Below, in pieces: positions 1-9,103 of a stretch of 64,000 nucleotides of DNA. The translations under genes and the position numbers were made by a program. The notes under the pieces are model-generated. The model ran no database searches and had not been told where the DNA came from. It worked only from the letters and a program-made list of their open reading frames with translations. The stretch covers positions 9,500 through 73,499 of the forward strand of contig JOAA01000041.1 in assembly GCA_000720375.1 (NCBI GenBank), read 5' to 3'. Position 1 is the stretch's first letter, and the number at the start of each line of letters is the position of its first letter. Source of the DNA: Rhodococcus rhodnii (GTDB lineage: Bacteria > Actinomycetota > Actinomycetes > Mycobacteriales > Pseudonocardiaceae).

Positions 1-140
1 GCCACGAGATCGTCCGCCGTCGACGGGTCGAGCCGCCGCGCCAGGTATCGGTGCAGGCCACGCGCGTGCTCGTCGTAGAGCCGCGCGAGCACCCTGTCCG
101 CGTCGGAGCCCGTGAGATCCGGCCGTTCCACGCTCGCCAT
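1..140 (-). CDS. ECF-type RNA polymerase sigma factor, N-terminal part (cut by window edge)
   Basis: Reading leftward from an ATG at 138-140, about 46 residues are visible before the window ends. They include LARLYDEHARGLHRYLARRL followed by DPSTADDLV, the usual start of sigma-70 region 2 in extracytoplasmic-function sigma factors (acidic helix, then the D-x-A-x-D-L/V core-binding stretch). Such proteins direct RNA polymerase to stress or envelope promoters. Region 4 and any anti-sigma partner lie outside the window, so the subgroup cannot be named. It runs in the same direction as the otsB fusion gene but is separated from it by a terminator-like hairpin. Confidence 0.75.
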   Translation of the reverse strand, partial: MASVERPDLTGSDADRVLARLYDEHARGLHRYLARRLDPSTADDLV

Positions 141-188
141 CGTCACAACGGGTATTGCCCGCAGCCAGCCCGATCGTTCCGAGAAAAA

Positions 189-217
189 GGCCGGGAATCG
201 AAACTCGACTCCCGGCC
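189..217 (-). terminator. Intrinsic terminator after the OtsB-GH15 gene
   Basis: The arms ggccggga and tcccggcc pair, with further pairing toward a small loop. On the minus strand the hairpin is followed directly by TTTTTCTC. It lies 17 bases beyond the stop of the OtsB-GH15 gene, which makes this a canonical rho-independent terminator for that gene. Confidence 0.8.
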
Positions 218-233
218 TGTGTGCTCAGGGTGG

Positions 234-2771
234 TCAGAGTGGCTTCTCGCCGCTCAGCAGCTGTGCGCAGCGGATCAGACCGAGGTGGCTGTACGCCTGT
301 GGGTGGTTGCCCAGCGAGCGCTCCGCGATCGGGTCGTACTCCTCAGGCAGCAGACCGGTCGGGCCCGCGCAGTCGACCATCTGCGCGAACAGGTCCTCGG
401 CCTCGGTACGGCGGCCGCACATCAGATACGCCTCGATCATCCACGCGGCGCACAGGTGGAAGCCGCCCTCGTTGCCCGGCAGGCCGTCGTCGCGGTGGTA
501 GCGGTACACAGTGGACCCACTGCGCAGCTCCGCCTCGATCGCGGTCACGGTCGAGGCGAACCGCTCGTCCGACGGGTCGAGCAGGCCGGACAGGCCGACG
601 AACAACGACGCCGCGTCCAGGTCGGTGCCGTCGTAGGCCGTGGTGAACGACTTCACCTCGTCGTTCCAGCCCTTGGTCAGGATGTCCGTGGCGATCTTGT
701 CGCGCAGCGCGTGCCACTCCGGGTTCGGTTGGCGGCCATAGGTTTCCGCCAGCGTGATGGCCCGGTCGATGGTCAGCCAGCACATCACCTTGGAGTACAC
801 GTGGTGGCGCGGGCGGTGCCGCTCCTCCCAGATGCCGTGGTCCGGCTCTTCCCACCGGCGCGCGACGGCCTCGGCCATCGCGTTGGTCATCTTCCAGTCG
901 TCGTCGGTGAGTTTCCCTCGGGCCAGCGAAAGCGCCGCGACCAGATCCACCACCGGACCGAACACGTCGAGCTGAACCTGCTGGTTGGCAAGGTTTCCGA
1001 CGCGCACGGGCCGCGAACCCGCGTAACCGGGCAGCGTGTCGATCACGGCCTCAGGGCCAAGACCGGTGCCCGCCAACGTGTACAGCGGGTGCAGCCGCTC
1101 CGGGCCGGGAACCGTGGCCAGAACTCCGTGCACCCAGTTGAGGAACGCCTCCGCTTCGGCGGTGGAACCCAGCGACACCAACGCTTTCGCGGTCAGCGCG
1201 CCGTCACGCAGCCAGCAGTACCGGTAGTCCCAGTTGCGGATGCCGCCGATCTCCTCGGGCAGCGAGGTGGTGGCGGCGGCCATGATCCCGCCGGTCTCGC
1301 TGTGGCACAGGCCGCGCAGCGTCAGCGCCGAGCGGATCACCAGCTCCCGCTCGACCTCCGGGAACCGCAGGGAGCCCAGCCATTCCGTCCAGTACAGGTT
1401 GGCGCGGTTCTTGCGCTCCGGCTCCGGGATCGGGTCCGGTGCCAGATCGTCTGTGCCGCAACGCAGTTCCAGCAGCACCGGCTGGCCGTTCGGGCTGACG
1501 ATCGCCCGGGCGGTGTCGTGCATGCCGTCCGAGCTGATCTCCCAGTCCACGCCGGGGGAGTGCAGCGCCATCGGGTCGGACGTGCCGACCACGCGCAGGC
1601 CGTTCTCGTTGCGCACCAGCTTGACCGGCACCTGGCCGAACTCCGGGCGCGGCGCGAACTCGACGATCGCCCGGCTGCTGCCGGTGATCGTGCGGATCAG
1701 GTCGGTGCGGTGCGGCTGGGCGTAGTGCTCCAGGTAGTCGGTGACCAGCAGACCCGACCACCGGGTCTCCACGGTCATCGTGCCCGGCAGGTAACGCTGT
1801 CCCAGCGGAAGACCGCCGCGTTCCGGCGTGATGGACAGGTGCCCGGCGCTCGGGCCGCCGAGCAGATCGGCGAACACCGCGGCCGAGTCGGGCTCCGGGT
1901 GGCACAACCAGGTGACACGGGCCTCGGGCGTCAGCAACGCGACCGAGCGCTCGTTCGCCAGCATCGTCAGCCGCTCGATCGGGGTGGCCTGCTCGCCGTA
2001 CAGCCAGTTCCGGCGCTCCTCCAACAGGAACGCGAGCATCGTGGCCACCGCGGGGGTGTCGTCGATGCGGAACTGCGCGAGCGTCTCGCCGCCGCCGACC
2101 TTGACGCCGAGATCCGGCCCGGACAGCCGGGCGAAGGCCTTCTCGTCGGTCACGTCGTCGCCGACGAAGATCGCCGCCGTCGCGCCGATCTGGTGCCGCA
2201 GCACGTCCAGGGCGTGGCCCTTGTCGGTCTGCACCACGGCGAGCTCGATGACCGCCTTGCCTTCGGTCACCTGCACGCCGTCCCACGTGCACGGACCGGT
2301 ACGGACGGCTTCGGCGACCCGGTCGGCGATCGCCTGCTCGGCCCGCCGGTAGTGCACCGCGATGCTGGCCGGCTTGACCTCCAGGTGGACGCCTTCGGCC
2401 CCGTCGACCAGCCGCTCGAGCTCGGCCTCGATCCTGGTGTGCAGTTCCCGCGCGGGCCCGTTGAGCGAGTGCACGAAGCCGATGTCGAACTCGGATCCGT
2501 GGCTGCCGACCAAGTGCACCTCGGCGGGCAGCCGCGACATCGTCGCCAGGTCGCGCAGCGCCCGGCCGGAGATCACCGCGGTGGTGGTCTCGTGCAGACC
2601 GGCGAGTGAACGCAGCGCGTGCACGGATTCCGGCTGGGGCCGTGCTTTCTCCGGGTCTTCGACGATCGGCGCAAGTGTCCCGTCGTAGTCGCACGCCACC
2701 AACAGCCGGGGGGTGCGTGCGAGCTGAACGATCGCCCGCCTCAGTTCGGCGGGGAGAGCCTCGGCAGTCAC
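234..2771 (-). CDS. otsB: Trehalose-phosphatase (OtsB) fused to GH15 glucoamylase/trehalase-like domain
   Basis: The 845-residue protein begins with a HAD-type trehalose-6-phosphate phosphatase domain: DYDGT at residues 28-32 gives the nucleophile Asp, and a VGDDVTDE loop near residue 200 binds metal. The rest, from about residue 260, is a glycoside hydrolase family 15 (alpha/alpha)6 domain with GGIRNWDYRYCWLRDG, a GIWEER acidic site and a PEEYDP segment near the end. The phosphatase makes trehalose from trehalose-6-P. In actinobacteria GH15 enzymes of this kind can hydrolyse trehalose, so this one polypeptide may both make and break it; the second activity is inferred. The start is GTG, placed by GAGGAGAAGG just upstream. 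The gene follows otsA by 67 bases and is probably co-transcribed with it. Confidence 0.88.
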   Translation of the reverse strand: MTAEALPAELRRAIVQLARTPRLLVACDYDGTLAPIVEDPEKARPQPESVHALRSLAGLHETTTAVISGRALRDLATMSRLPAEVHLVGSHGSEFDIGFVHSLNGPARELHTRIEAELERLVDGAEGVHLEVKPASIAVHYRRAEQAIADRVAEAVRTGPCTWDGVQVTEGKAVIELAVVQTDKGHALDVLRHQIGATAAIFVGDDVTDEKAFARLSGPDLGVKVGGGETLAQFRIDDTPAVATMLAFLLEERRNWLYGEQATPIERLTMLANERSVALLTPEARVTWLCHPEPDSAAVFADLLGGPSAGHLSITPERGGLPLGQRYLPGTMTVETRWSGLLVTDYLEHYAQPHRTDLIRTITGSSRAIVEFAPRPEFGQVPVKLVRNENGLRVVGTSDPMALHSPGVDWEISSDGMHDTARAIVSPNGQPVLLELRCGTDDLAPDPIPEPERKNRANLYWTEWLGSLRFPEVERELVIRSALTLRGLCHSETGGIMAAATTSLPEEIGGIRNWDYRYCWLRDGALTAKALVSLGSTAEAEAFLNWVHGVLATVPGPERLHPLYTLAGTGLGPEAVIDTLPGYAGSRPVRVGNLANQQVQLDVFGPVVDLVAALSLARGKLTDDDWKMTNAMAEAVARRWEEPDHGIWEERHRPRHHVYSKVMCWLTIDRAITLAETYGRQPNPEWHALRDKIATDILTKGWNDEVKSFTTAYDGTDLDAASLFVGLSGLLDPSDERFASTVTAIEAELRSGSTVYRYHRDDGLPGNEGGFHLCAAWMIEAYLMCGRRTEAEDLFAQMVDCAGPTGLLPEEYDPIAERSLGNHPQAYSHLGLIRCAQLLSGEKPL

Positions 2772-2829
2772 GCCTTCTCCTCGTGCTCCAGCGTGGCAGC
2801 CATTGCCACTATTGGGTGAAGTTACGATC

Positions 2830-2846
2830 TGAACTGATTCAGTTCA
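2830..2846. promoter_or_regulatory. Perfect 8-1-8 palindrome overlapping the otsA stop
   Basis: TGAACTGATTCAGTTCA is a perfect inverted repeat with a single central base. It includes the otsA stop codon and lies just upstream of the otsB fusion gene on the minus strand. It could be an operator or a processing/attenuation hairpin within the operon. No known regulator motif is recognised, so the function is open. Confidence 0.4.
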
Positions 2847-4263
2847 ACCCCTGTGACCCCAGAGCCTCGAGGAACGACCGTGCCCAACGGTCGACGTCGT
2901 GGGTGAGGACCTGGCGTCGCAGAGCGCGCATCCTACGGCGACCCTCCGCTGGGTCGATCGTAAGGGCCGCATGCAGCGCGTTCTTCACCCCATCAAGATC
3001 ATGTGGGTTGACCAGGAACGCGCTGGTGAGCTCGGCGGCGGCGCCGGCGAACTCACTGAGCACAAGGGTGCCGCCCAGGTCATGCCGGCACGCCACGTAC
3101 TCCTTGCACACGAGGTTCATCCCGTCGCGCACCGGCGTGACCACCATGACGTCGGCGGCGGAGAAGAACGCGACCAGCTCACGCCGGTCCACCGACTGGT
3201 GCAGGTAGTGCACGACCGGGTGACCCACTTTGCCGAACTCGCCGTTGATCCGGCTGACCACCTGCTCGATGCCCTGGCGCATCCGCTGGTAGTGCTCGAC
3301 CCGTTCGCGGCTGGGGGTGGCCAGCTGGACCATGGTCACCTCATCGGGGTCCACCCGGCCCTCGATGAGCAGCTCCTGCAACGCGTGCAGCCGCACGTCG
3401 ATGCCCTTGGTGTAGTCGAGGCGATCGACCCCGAGCAGGATCTTCTTCGGGTTGCCCAGGTCGGTCCGGATCTGCTGGGCACGCTGGATGGTGTCGCGTT
3501 TGCGGGCCATCCCGTCGAGTCCGGCCGAGTCGATGGAGATCGGGAACGCGCCGACCCGGACCGGCCGGTCGCCGACGTGGATCAGGCCGGGCCTGGTCCG
3601 CACGCCGACCGCGGCACGGCTCGGCTCGAGGCCGACCAACCGCCGTGCCAGCCACAGAAAGTTCTGTGCGCCACCCGGTCGGTGGAACCCGACCAGGTCA
3701 GCGCCGAGCAGTCCGCGAACGATCTCGGTCCGCCACGGCAGCTGCATGAACAGCTCGACCGGCGGGAACGGGATGTGCAGGAAGAAACCGATCCGCAGGT
3801 CCGGCCGCTGCTCACGGAGCAACTGCGGGACCAGCTGGAGCTGGTAGTCCTGGACCCACACGGTCGCGCCCGGCGAGGCGACGGCCGCGGTGGCCTCGGC
3901 GAACCGGTGGTTGACCTTGACGTAGCTGTCCCACCACGCCCGGTCGAACACCGGAGGTTCCACCACATCGTGGTAAAGCGGCCACAGCGTGGCGTTGGAG
4001 AAACCCTCGTAGTAGTCGCGGACGTCGGCGGCCGACAAGGTGACCGGGATCAGTCGCAGACCGTCGTCCTCGAACTCCTCCACGTCCACATCCGGCACAC
4101 CCGGCCAGCCGACCCACGCGCCGCTCTTGGATCTCAAGAACGGTTCGAGGGCGCTGACCAGTCCGCCTGGGCTGTGCTTCCAACGTTGCGTGCCGTCTTC
4201 CGCACGCTCGAGGTCAACCGGGAGCCGGTTGGCCACGACGATGAAGTCCGCACCGCTGTTCAC
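2839..4263 (-). CDS. otsA: Trehalose-6-phosphate synthase (GT20)
   Basis: The 474-residue protein makes trehalose-6-phosphate from UDP-glucose (or another NDP-glucose) and glucose-6-phosphate in the cytoplasm. GT20 signatures are VVANRLPV near the N-terminus, [42 protein letters not shown] in the nucleotide-sugar site, and [16 protein letters not shown] near the end. Length is typical for bacterial OtsA. The GTG at 4261-4263 is chosen because AAGGAGG lies nine bases upstream; an ATG nine codons earlier has no ribosome site. It precedes the OtsB-GH15 gene, so both steps of the OtsAB route are encoded together. This route usually serves osmotic and desiccation protection. Confidence 0.93.
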   Translation of the reverse strand: MNSGADFIVVANRLPVDLERAEDGTQRWKHSPGGLVSALEPFLRSKSGAWVGWPGVPDVDVEEFEDDGLRLIPVTLSAADVRDYYEGFSNATLWPLYHDVVEPPVFDRAWWDSYVKVNHRFAEATAAVASPGATVWVQDYQLQLVPQLLREQRPDLRIGFFLHIPFPPVELFMQLPWRTEIVRGLLGADLVGFHRPGGAQNFLWLARRLVGLEPSRAAVGVRTRPGLIHVGDRPVRVGAFPISIDSAGLDGMARKRDTIQRAQQIRTDLGNPKKILLGVDRLDYTKGIDVRLHALQELLIEGRVDPDEVTMVQLATPSRERVEHYQRMRQGIEQVVSRINGEFGKVGHPVVHYLHQSVDRRELVAFFSAADVMVVTPVRDGMNLVCKEYVACRHDLGGTLVLSEFAGAAAELTSAFLVNPHDLDGVKNALHAALTIDPAEGRRRMRALRRQVLTHDVDRWARSFLEALGSQGLN

Positions 4264-4354
4264 CGGGAGAGAGCCTCCTTGTGATGACACTGACTAAAAG
4301 ACAGTAGCCAGTTAGGCCGCTGAGCGCGTCCGGCAAACGGTCAGGTGGTAAGTC

Positions 4355-5698
4355 TCACTTAGACGCCGTTGTCTCCAGCTCCAGCCGTTGCCACGTCGGC
4401 CCGACCAGTCTGATGGCACCGAGCCGTCGTTCCAACCTACCGAGGCGAACTCGTACGGGTTGTGCCAGGTATTCGCCGAGAACCACGCCCGCGCCCAGCG
4501 CCAGGGCGATGCCGAGGGCCGTCATCAACGTCACGACACCGGCCGAGGTGCCGTCCACCGCGAGCTCGTAGAGCGACCGGTATGTCGTAAGCCCAGGAAA
4601 TAGGGGTGTCATTCCGGAGACCGCGACGACGAGAGGAGTGACGCCCAGCCGTCGCGCCATCACTCCGCCACAGAACCCGATCCCCGCCGCGGCAACCGCC
4701 GACGCCACGATCGGCCCAGTCCCACCGAGCACGAGCGCGCCATAGCCCAACGCACCAAGCGCACCCGCCGCGCTGGCGACCATCATCGACCGCATCGTCG
4801 CGTAACTCGCGAGGGCGAAGCAGCCCGCCGCCGCGGCACCAGCCAAGGCCTGCACCGGCAACCGCAGCGCGGACGGCGGCAACGCCTCGGCCATCGGCAC
4901 CTTCGGCAATCCCAGCTCCGTGGCCATGTTCAGCGCGAGCACAACCCCGCCAATGAGGCCTGCGGTCATCAGCGCGACCTCCATCGCGCGGCCCGAGGCC
5001 GTGACGGTGTAGCCCGTGATGGCGTCTTGCACCGCGCCGACAACGCTCAGGCCCGAGAGCAGGACCGTGATGGCAGCGGCCACGACGATCGTCGGCGACT
5101 CACCGAGCCACCCTGTGGACACAACCGCGAGCGCCCCGCCTGTGGCGAGGGCGCCACCGAGCACCTGCTGGAAGAAGAACGGCAGGTTGTGCCGGTTGAG
5201 GATCCGTCCGATGCGGTCGATGGCGGCAGTGATGACGGCGGCAGCCAACGCCACAAGCGGGCCGGCACCAAGCAGAACGCTGACGCTGGCGGCCATCCCG
5301 GCCCACGCGGCCGTCGCCACCCATCGCGGGTAGGGGTGCCGTGCGTTGACGATCCGGTCGAGCCGCTTGGCCGCTTCGACGGCAGTCGTCCTGCGGCGCG
5401 TGATGTCCCGAACGAGCTGTTCGACGGCAGCGAGCCGCGTGTAGTCCAACCCCCTGGACCGCACGACTCGCAACGACGTCACGGGTGCGAACTCAGCGCC
5501 CCGATGGCAGCACGCGGTGATGGAGGTGAACGTCACATCCACCTGGCACTGATCAAGGCCGCAAGCGTTTGCGACAGCAATGATCGTCGCGGTCACATCG
5601 GAGGCGCCCGCGCCGGAGCTCAGCTGCACTTCTCCGATCCGCAACGCCAGGTCGAGCACCTGATTGACGACCGCCTCAGCCGGCACGAACTGCGCCAC
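4355..5698 (-). CDS. Threonine/serine exporter ThrE-family membrane protein
   Basis: The protein of about 447 residues has the two-part build of the ThrE family. A soluble N-terminal part (LSSGAGASDVTATI, then VTFTSITACC) is followed by about ten hydrophobic helices, the last half matching the second ThrE domain. Family members export threonine and serine across the cytoplasmic membrane. The GTG at 5696-5698 is preferred because GGAGGA precedes it by six bases; an ATG at 5768-5770 or a TTG at 5792-5794 would add 24 or 32 residues but lacks a good ribosome site. It stands alone, 91 bases after otsA on the same strand. Substrate is inferred from the family only. Confidence 0.82.
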   Translation of the reverse strand: MAQFVPAEAVVNQVLDLALRIGEVQLSSGAGASDVTATIIAVANACGLDQCQVDVTFTSITACCHRGAEFAPVTSLRVVRSRGLDYTRLAAVEQLVRDITRRRTTAVEAAKRLDRIVNARHPYPRWVATAAWAGMAASVSVLLGAGPLVALAAAVITAAIDRIGRILNRHNLPFFFQQVLGGALATGGALAVVSTGWLGESPTIVVAAAITVLLSGLSVVGAVQDAITGYTVTASGRAMEVALMTAGLIGGVVLALNMATELGLPKVPMAEALPPSALRLPVQALAGAAAAGCFALASYATMRSMMVASAAGALGALGYGALVLGGTGPIVASAVAAAGIGFCGGVMARRLGVTPLVVAVSGMTPLFPGLTTYRSLYELAVDGTSAGVVTLMTALGIALALGAGVVLGEYLAQPVRVRLGRLERRLGAIRLVGPTWQRLELETTASK

Positions 5699-5844
5699 TA
5701 CCACTCCTCCCGGGTCCCGTGTCCCGCGTGGCATCGCAGCAGAAAGAGGAGTCGTAACAGTGTCGTGCATCACAAACACGTTTAGAAAACGCAAGGACCT
5801 CTAACAGTCCATACACGCCGAGCACTGGCCAGAAAAGAGCCCAT

Positions 5845-5933
5845 GCTGGTCCAAGCCCAACGCTTCCAGCGCTGGTTCAAAAGGAAGCCCCAAAGTCGCG
5901 CTGGTCCAAGCGCAACGTGCCCAGCGCTGGTTC
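5845..5933. repeat. Two 34-bp imperfect direct repeats, 55-bp period
   Basis: Units at 5845-5878 and 5900-5933 both read GCTGGTCCAAGC then CAACG, and end CCAGCGCTGGTTC, differing at a few positions. Each carries AGCGCT palindromic cores. They sit between the exporter gene and tRNA-Thr in a region with no gene. The role is unknown. Confidence 0.5.
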
Positions 5934-5958
5934 GGCAACGAGCTCGCACCGTGGGGGT

Positions 5959-5977
5959 CTGGGGGCTCGGCCCCCAG
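5959..5977 (-). terminator. Terminator hairpin downstream of tRNA-Thr
   Basis: CTGGGGGC and GCCCCCAG pair across a three-base loop. The hairpin lies 54 bases beyond the 3' end of the leftward tRNA and has the GGGGGC-CGA-GCCCCC form common behind actinobacterial tRNA and rRNA genes. It has no U tract, as is usual in high-GC actinomycetes. Confidence 0.6.
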
Positions 5978-6030
5978 AAGATACAGCTACGACGGCGGAA
6001 CCCGGCTGGAAAGAACGAGCAGCGAGTCGG

Positions 6031-6103
6031 AGCCGGTGACGGGACTCGAACCCGTAACCTTTCGCTTACAAGGCGAGTGCTCTGCCAATTGAGCTACACC
6101 GGC
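6031..6103 (-). tRNA. tRNA-Thr, anticodon TGT
   Basis: The minus strand folds as a complete cloverleaf. The acceptor stem is GCCGGTG/CACCGGC with discriminator T, the D arm is GCTC...GAGC, the T arm is ACGGG-TTCGAGT-CCCGT, and the anticodon loop CTTGTAA places TGT at positions 34-36. It reads ACA threonine codons. The 27-43 pair of the anticodon stem looks mismatched (C-A). CCA is not encoded; the next bases are CC. Confidence 0.95.
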
Positions 6104-6161
6104 GGGATGTTCTGCACCATCGTAAGCAGACAGTCGAGTGGTTAATCACCGAGGCTCCCCT

Positions 6162-6797
6162 TTAGCGCAGCCAGCTCAGCAGGGCTCCGCAGGCCATCAG
6201 GGTCGGCAGGCACCAGCGCATGGTGTTGATCTGGCGCTGCTTCGTGTCGCGATCAAGCACGTGATCCGGGTACACCGACACGGCCCAAGCCGCCGAGATC
6301 AAGAACAGGCTCCCGGTGACCGTCGGCCAGACAGGGATCTCGACGAAAGTCGTCGGCCACAGGAAGTACGGCACGACCAAGGCGACGATCCCCAGCGACA
6401 GCGCACCCGCGGAGATCACCAAGTGCCGTTTCACCGCCAGGAACGCGATGAACACCACCAGCGCGGCGCCGAAGGACACAACCGCGCCGTTCCTGATGAC
6501 CGCCGTCGGCAGCTCGTTCATCACGGCCGGAACCCCGGACGCCAGGATGACCAGACCGGCGATGCCCAGCGTGCCTTGGATCGCGGCGGGCACGAACTTC
6601 ACCGGCTGCAGGCCCGGCGCGAACACCCGCGCGTACGACGCGGGATCACCGAACGCCTGCTGTGGCGTCTTGCCGGTGTCGGCGCAGTGCGCCTCGACCG
6701 AGTCGAGCAGTTGCTCGATCCGTTCGCTGGACAGATCCCTGGTGCGTAACTCCCGAAGCAGGGCTTGCTGCCACGGATCGAGCTTGCGGGTGATCAT
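6162..6797 (-). CDS. Small integral membrane protein with HAAS-like N-terminal helices
   Basis: The protein of about 211 residues starts MITRKLDPWQQALLRELRTR. ATG 6795-6797 is preceded by GGAG five bases upstream. The first 70 residues form soluble helices with a DPASYARVFAPG segment, as in HAAS/DUF1700-type helical domains that precede membrane segments. Five or six hydrophobic helices follow. HAAS proteins often pair with PadR regulators, but none is adjacent, so the role is unknown. Its start lies 40 bases after the stop of the upstream molybdopterin oxidoreductase gene, so read-through from that unit is possible. Confidence 0.65.
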   Translation of the reverse strand: MITRKLDPWQQALLRELRTRDLSSERIEQLLDSVEAHCADTGKTPQQAFGDPASYARVFAPGLQPVKFVPAAIQGTLGIAGLVILASGVPAVMNELPTAVIRNGAVVSFGAALVVFIAFLAVKRHLVISAGALSLGIVALVVPYFLWPTTFVEIPVWPTVTGSLFLISAAWAVSVYPDHVLDRDTKQRQINTMRWCLPTLMACGALLSWLR

Positions 6798-6837
6798 CGT
6801 TGCTCCGAGCAGGGCGGGAACTTTCCCCACAACCTAG

Positions 6838-9042
6838 TCAGGCAGTCAACCTCTCGATCTTGGCGGGAACGTGTTTGTGCCAAGGGGTTCCGGCGATCGG
6901 ATCGCGCCAGCGCGAGTCCGTTAGTTCATTGGGCGCAGTGCCGGTGAGCTTGTTGTCGTAGTCCAGGCCAAGGCCGTTGGGCAGGGAGACGTGGCCGGGC
7001 TGCATCCGGTCGTTGATCTCGATGGCCGCTGTCACGGACCCACGTGTGGTCGTGACCAGCGCTGTCCCTTCGTCATGCAGGCCAAGGGCTTCGGCGTCCT
7101 GCGGGCTGATCCGCAGCGCGCCACGCGTGTCCCTGCGGCGCCACGTCGGGTCGCGCATGATGGTGTTGGCGGTGAACGACCGTCGTTCACCCGCGGACAG
7201 GACGAACGGGAACTCGTCGCTGGTCCAGACCTGTGCGGAGGCCAATGTGCGCATTTCGTCGAGCAGGTTGGGGATCGCGAGGTGGATCCTGTTGTCTTCG
7301 GTGCCCACGTAGCGCCAGGCGTCGGCGTACTCGTCGAGGGTGAGGGTGACCCCGGATGGCGAGTTGAGGATTGCCTCGAACAGGGCTTCGCCGTCGGCGT
7401 GGCCCGCGCGTTTGACGGCTTCCGGGTACGTCATCGCGCATTTGTGTGCGGCGAGCCAGATCACCGCGGCGGAACGGGCGCCGTTGGGAAGCTTCGGACC
7501 CAGCGTTTCGTAGAGCACAAAGGGCGCGAGCGCAGCGAGTTTCCCGCTCAATGCCCCCATCATCGCCTGCGCGAAGGCTTCCCGGGTCTCGGCTTCGTGC
7601 AGCGGCGCAAGGTCTTCGGCGGTGACGAGCCCCAGTTCGCGGATCAGCCGGGCGTAGATCTCGGCCTCGGCGAGCGTGCCCGGCAACGGATCGAGCACCG
7701 GCGGGCGCAGGTGGAACGTGTTGCGCGGGAACTCGAGGTTGAAGAAAGTGGCTTCCCACTTCTCGAACTGACTGGCCGCGGGCAGTACGTAGTCCGCGAG
7801 CCGTGCGGTCTCGGTCATGGCCACGTCGATCACGACCACGAGGTCAAGCGCCTGCAACGCTTCGCGCATCCGGGGAGAGTCGGCGAGCGAGTGGACGGGG
7901 TTCGCGGATTCCACGATCATCGCGCGGAACCGCTTGGGGTGATCGGTCAGGATCTCGTCCGGGATCACGTTGCACGGAACCAGGTTCGCGAACATCGGGG
8001 TGTTGGTGACCGGCGTCCGGCGGTCCCGCCGCACGTCGTGCCGGGCGATCGGCACCAGCCACGAGTGCACGTTCACCGCACCCTGCTTGGCGAAGTTGCC
8101 CGTCAGCGCCCACAACAGCTTGTTCAAATAGGACGAAAGCGTGCTGTGCGGCGCCTGCTGAACGCCAAGATCCTCCAAAATGGACACACTGCCCGCGGTG
8201 CCGATTCGCCTGGCGGTCTTGACGATCAGCTCCTCGGAAACGCCGCAACGCTGGGCGAACTCGGCGACGTTGACCTGCTTGAGGTGGTCAAGCACCTCGG
8301 TGGAGTCCGTGGTGTGTTCGGCGAGGAAAGCGTGATCGACCAAGTCCTCCTGGACGATGGTGGCGAGGACGGCGGCCAGACACCACGCGTCCGTGCCCGG
8401 CTTGACCTGCAAGTGAATGTCCGCGAGGTCAGCGGTTTCGGTACGGACCGGGTCAATGACGATCAACGACCGCGCCGGATCGCGTGCGATCTCCTTGAGC
8501 ACCACCCGTGCGCGCGGGAAACCGTGTGACTGCCACGGGTTCTTGCCGACGAAAACGGAAACCTCGGCGTGCTCGAAGTCTGGCGCGGTGTGTCCTCTGT
8601 GGAGCTGAGCGTCCACCCAGAACTCACCGGTTTTCTCCTGCGCCAAGGCATTGGAGCGATACCACGCGCCAAGCCCGCGCAGCAACGCGACACTGTAGGC
8701 GCCGCCGAGGTGGTTGCCTTGCCCGCCGCCACCGTAGAAGAAGATCGACTCTCCACCATGCGCGTCCCGGACGGCCTTGAGCCGCTCGGCGATCTCGGTG
8801 ATGGCGACGTCCCAGCTGATCTCCTCGAACTCGCCGTTCGCGTTGCGCCGCAACGGGGTCGTCAGCCGATCGGATGCGTTCTGGTAGTGATCGAGGCGCA
8901 GTGCCTTGTTGCAGGTGTAGCCAGCGGATCCGACGTGGTCCTTGTCGCCCCGGATCCGTTTGAACAGCCGGTCCTCGGTGAGCACCTCAATGCCGCAGTT
9001 GCAAGCACAGAGGATGCACGCCGACTTGTGCCACTGATCCAT
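6838..9042 (-). CDS. Molybdopterin-dependent oxidoreductase (formate dehydrogenase/DMSO reductase superfamily)
   Basis: The 734-residue enzyme starts with a CxxCxCNCG motif (Cys-9, Cys-12, Cys-14/16 region), which with a Cys near residue 44 would hold a [4Fe-4S] cluster. Next come the bis-MGD binding repeats (GGGGQGNHLGG, FVGKNPWQSHG, VIDPVRTETADLAD) and a C-terminal MopB dinucleotide-binding domain near QPGHVSLPNG. No Tat signal is present, so it should be cytoplasmic. The substrate cannot be read from sequence; soluble assimilatory-type oxidoreductases and FdhF-like proteins are closest. It starts at ATG 9040-9042 with GGAG seven bases upstream. A site nearly identical to one in front of tetR lies in its promoter region, so the TetR protein probably represses it. 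Confidence 0.85.
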   Translation of the reverse strand: MDQWHKSACILCACNCGIEVLTEDRLFKRIRGDKDHVGSAGYTCNKALRLDHYQNASDRLTTPLRRNANGEFEEISWDVAITEIAERLKAVRDAHGGESIFFYGGGGQGNHLGGAYSVALLRGLGAWYRSNALAQEKTGEFWVDAQLHRGHTAPDFEHAEVSVFVGKNPWQSHGFPRARVVLKEIARDPARSLIVIDPVRTETADLADIHLQVKPGTDAWCLAAVLATIVQEDLVDHAFLAEHTTDSTEVLDHLKQVNVAEFAQRCGVSEELIVKTARRIGTAGSVSILEDLGVQQAPHSTLSSYLNKLLWALTGNFAKQGAVNVHSWLVPIARHDVRRDRRTPVTNTPMFANLVPCNVIPDEILTDHPKRFRAMIVESANPVHSLADSPRMREALQALDLVVVIDVAMTETARLADYVLPAASQFEKWEATFFNLEFPRNTFHLRPPVLDPLPGTLAEAEIYARLIRELGLVTAEDLAPLHEAETREAFAQAMMGALSGKLAALAPFVLYETLGPKLPNGARSAAVIWLAAHKCAMTYPEAVKRAGHADGEALFEAILNSPSGVTLTLDEYADAWRYVGTEDNRIHLAIPNLLDEMRTLASAQVWTSDEFPFVLSAGERRSFTANTIMRDPTWRRRDTRGALRISPQDAEALGLHDEGTALVTTTRGSVTAAIEINDRMQPGHVSLPNGLGLDYDNKLTGTAPNELTDSRWRDPIAGTPWHKHVPAKIERLTA

Positions 9043-9065
9043 CGCAGCGCTCCGGAAGACTCGAT

Positions 9066-9081
9066 TATGCTAACCGTCATA
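9066..9081. promoter_or_regulatory. Putative TetR operator before the oxidoreductase gene
   Basis: TATGCTAACCGTCATA lies 24-39 bases upstream of the oxidoreductase ATG. The reverse complement of 9682-9697, in front of tetR, reads TATGCTGGTCGTCATA. Thirteen of sixteen bases agree and the mismatches are confined to the centre, as expected for a dimeric repressor site. Confidence 0.6.
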
Positions 9082-9103
9082 CTCAACCCGAAGCGGGTGG
9101 ACG

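Noticed and set aside
51-2609. Long open frame of 852 codons on the plus strand
   Set aside because: It lies antisense to the well-supported OtsB-GH15 gene, is Arg/Gln/His/Val-rich as expected for the complement of a high-GC gene, and shows no family motif.
2899-4284. 461-codon plus-strand frame opposite otsA
   Set aside because: Antisense shadow of otsA without recognisable domains.
5843-6145. 100-codon plus-strand frame over the repeats and tRNA
   Set aside because: It runs through the antisense of tRNA-Thr and the terminator hairpin and has no ribosome site.
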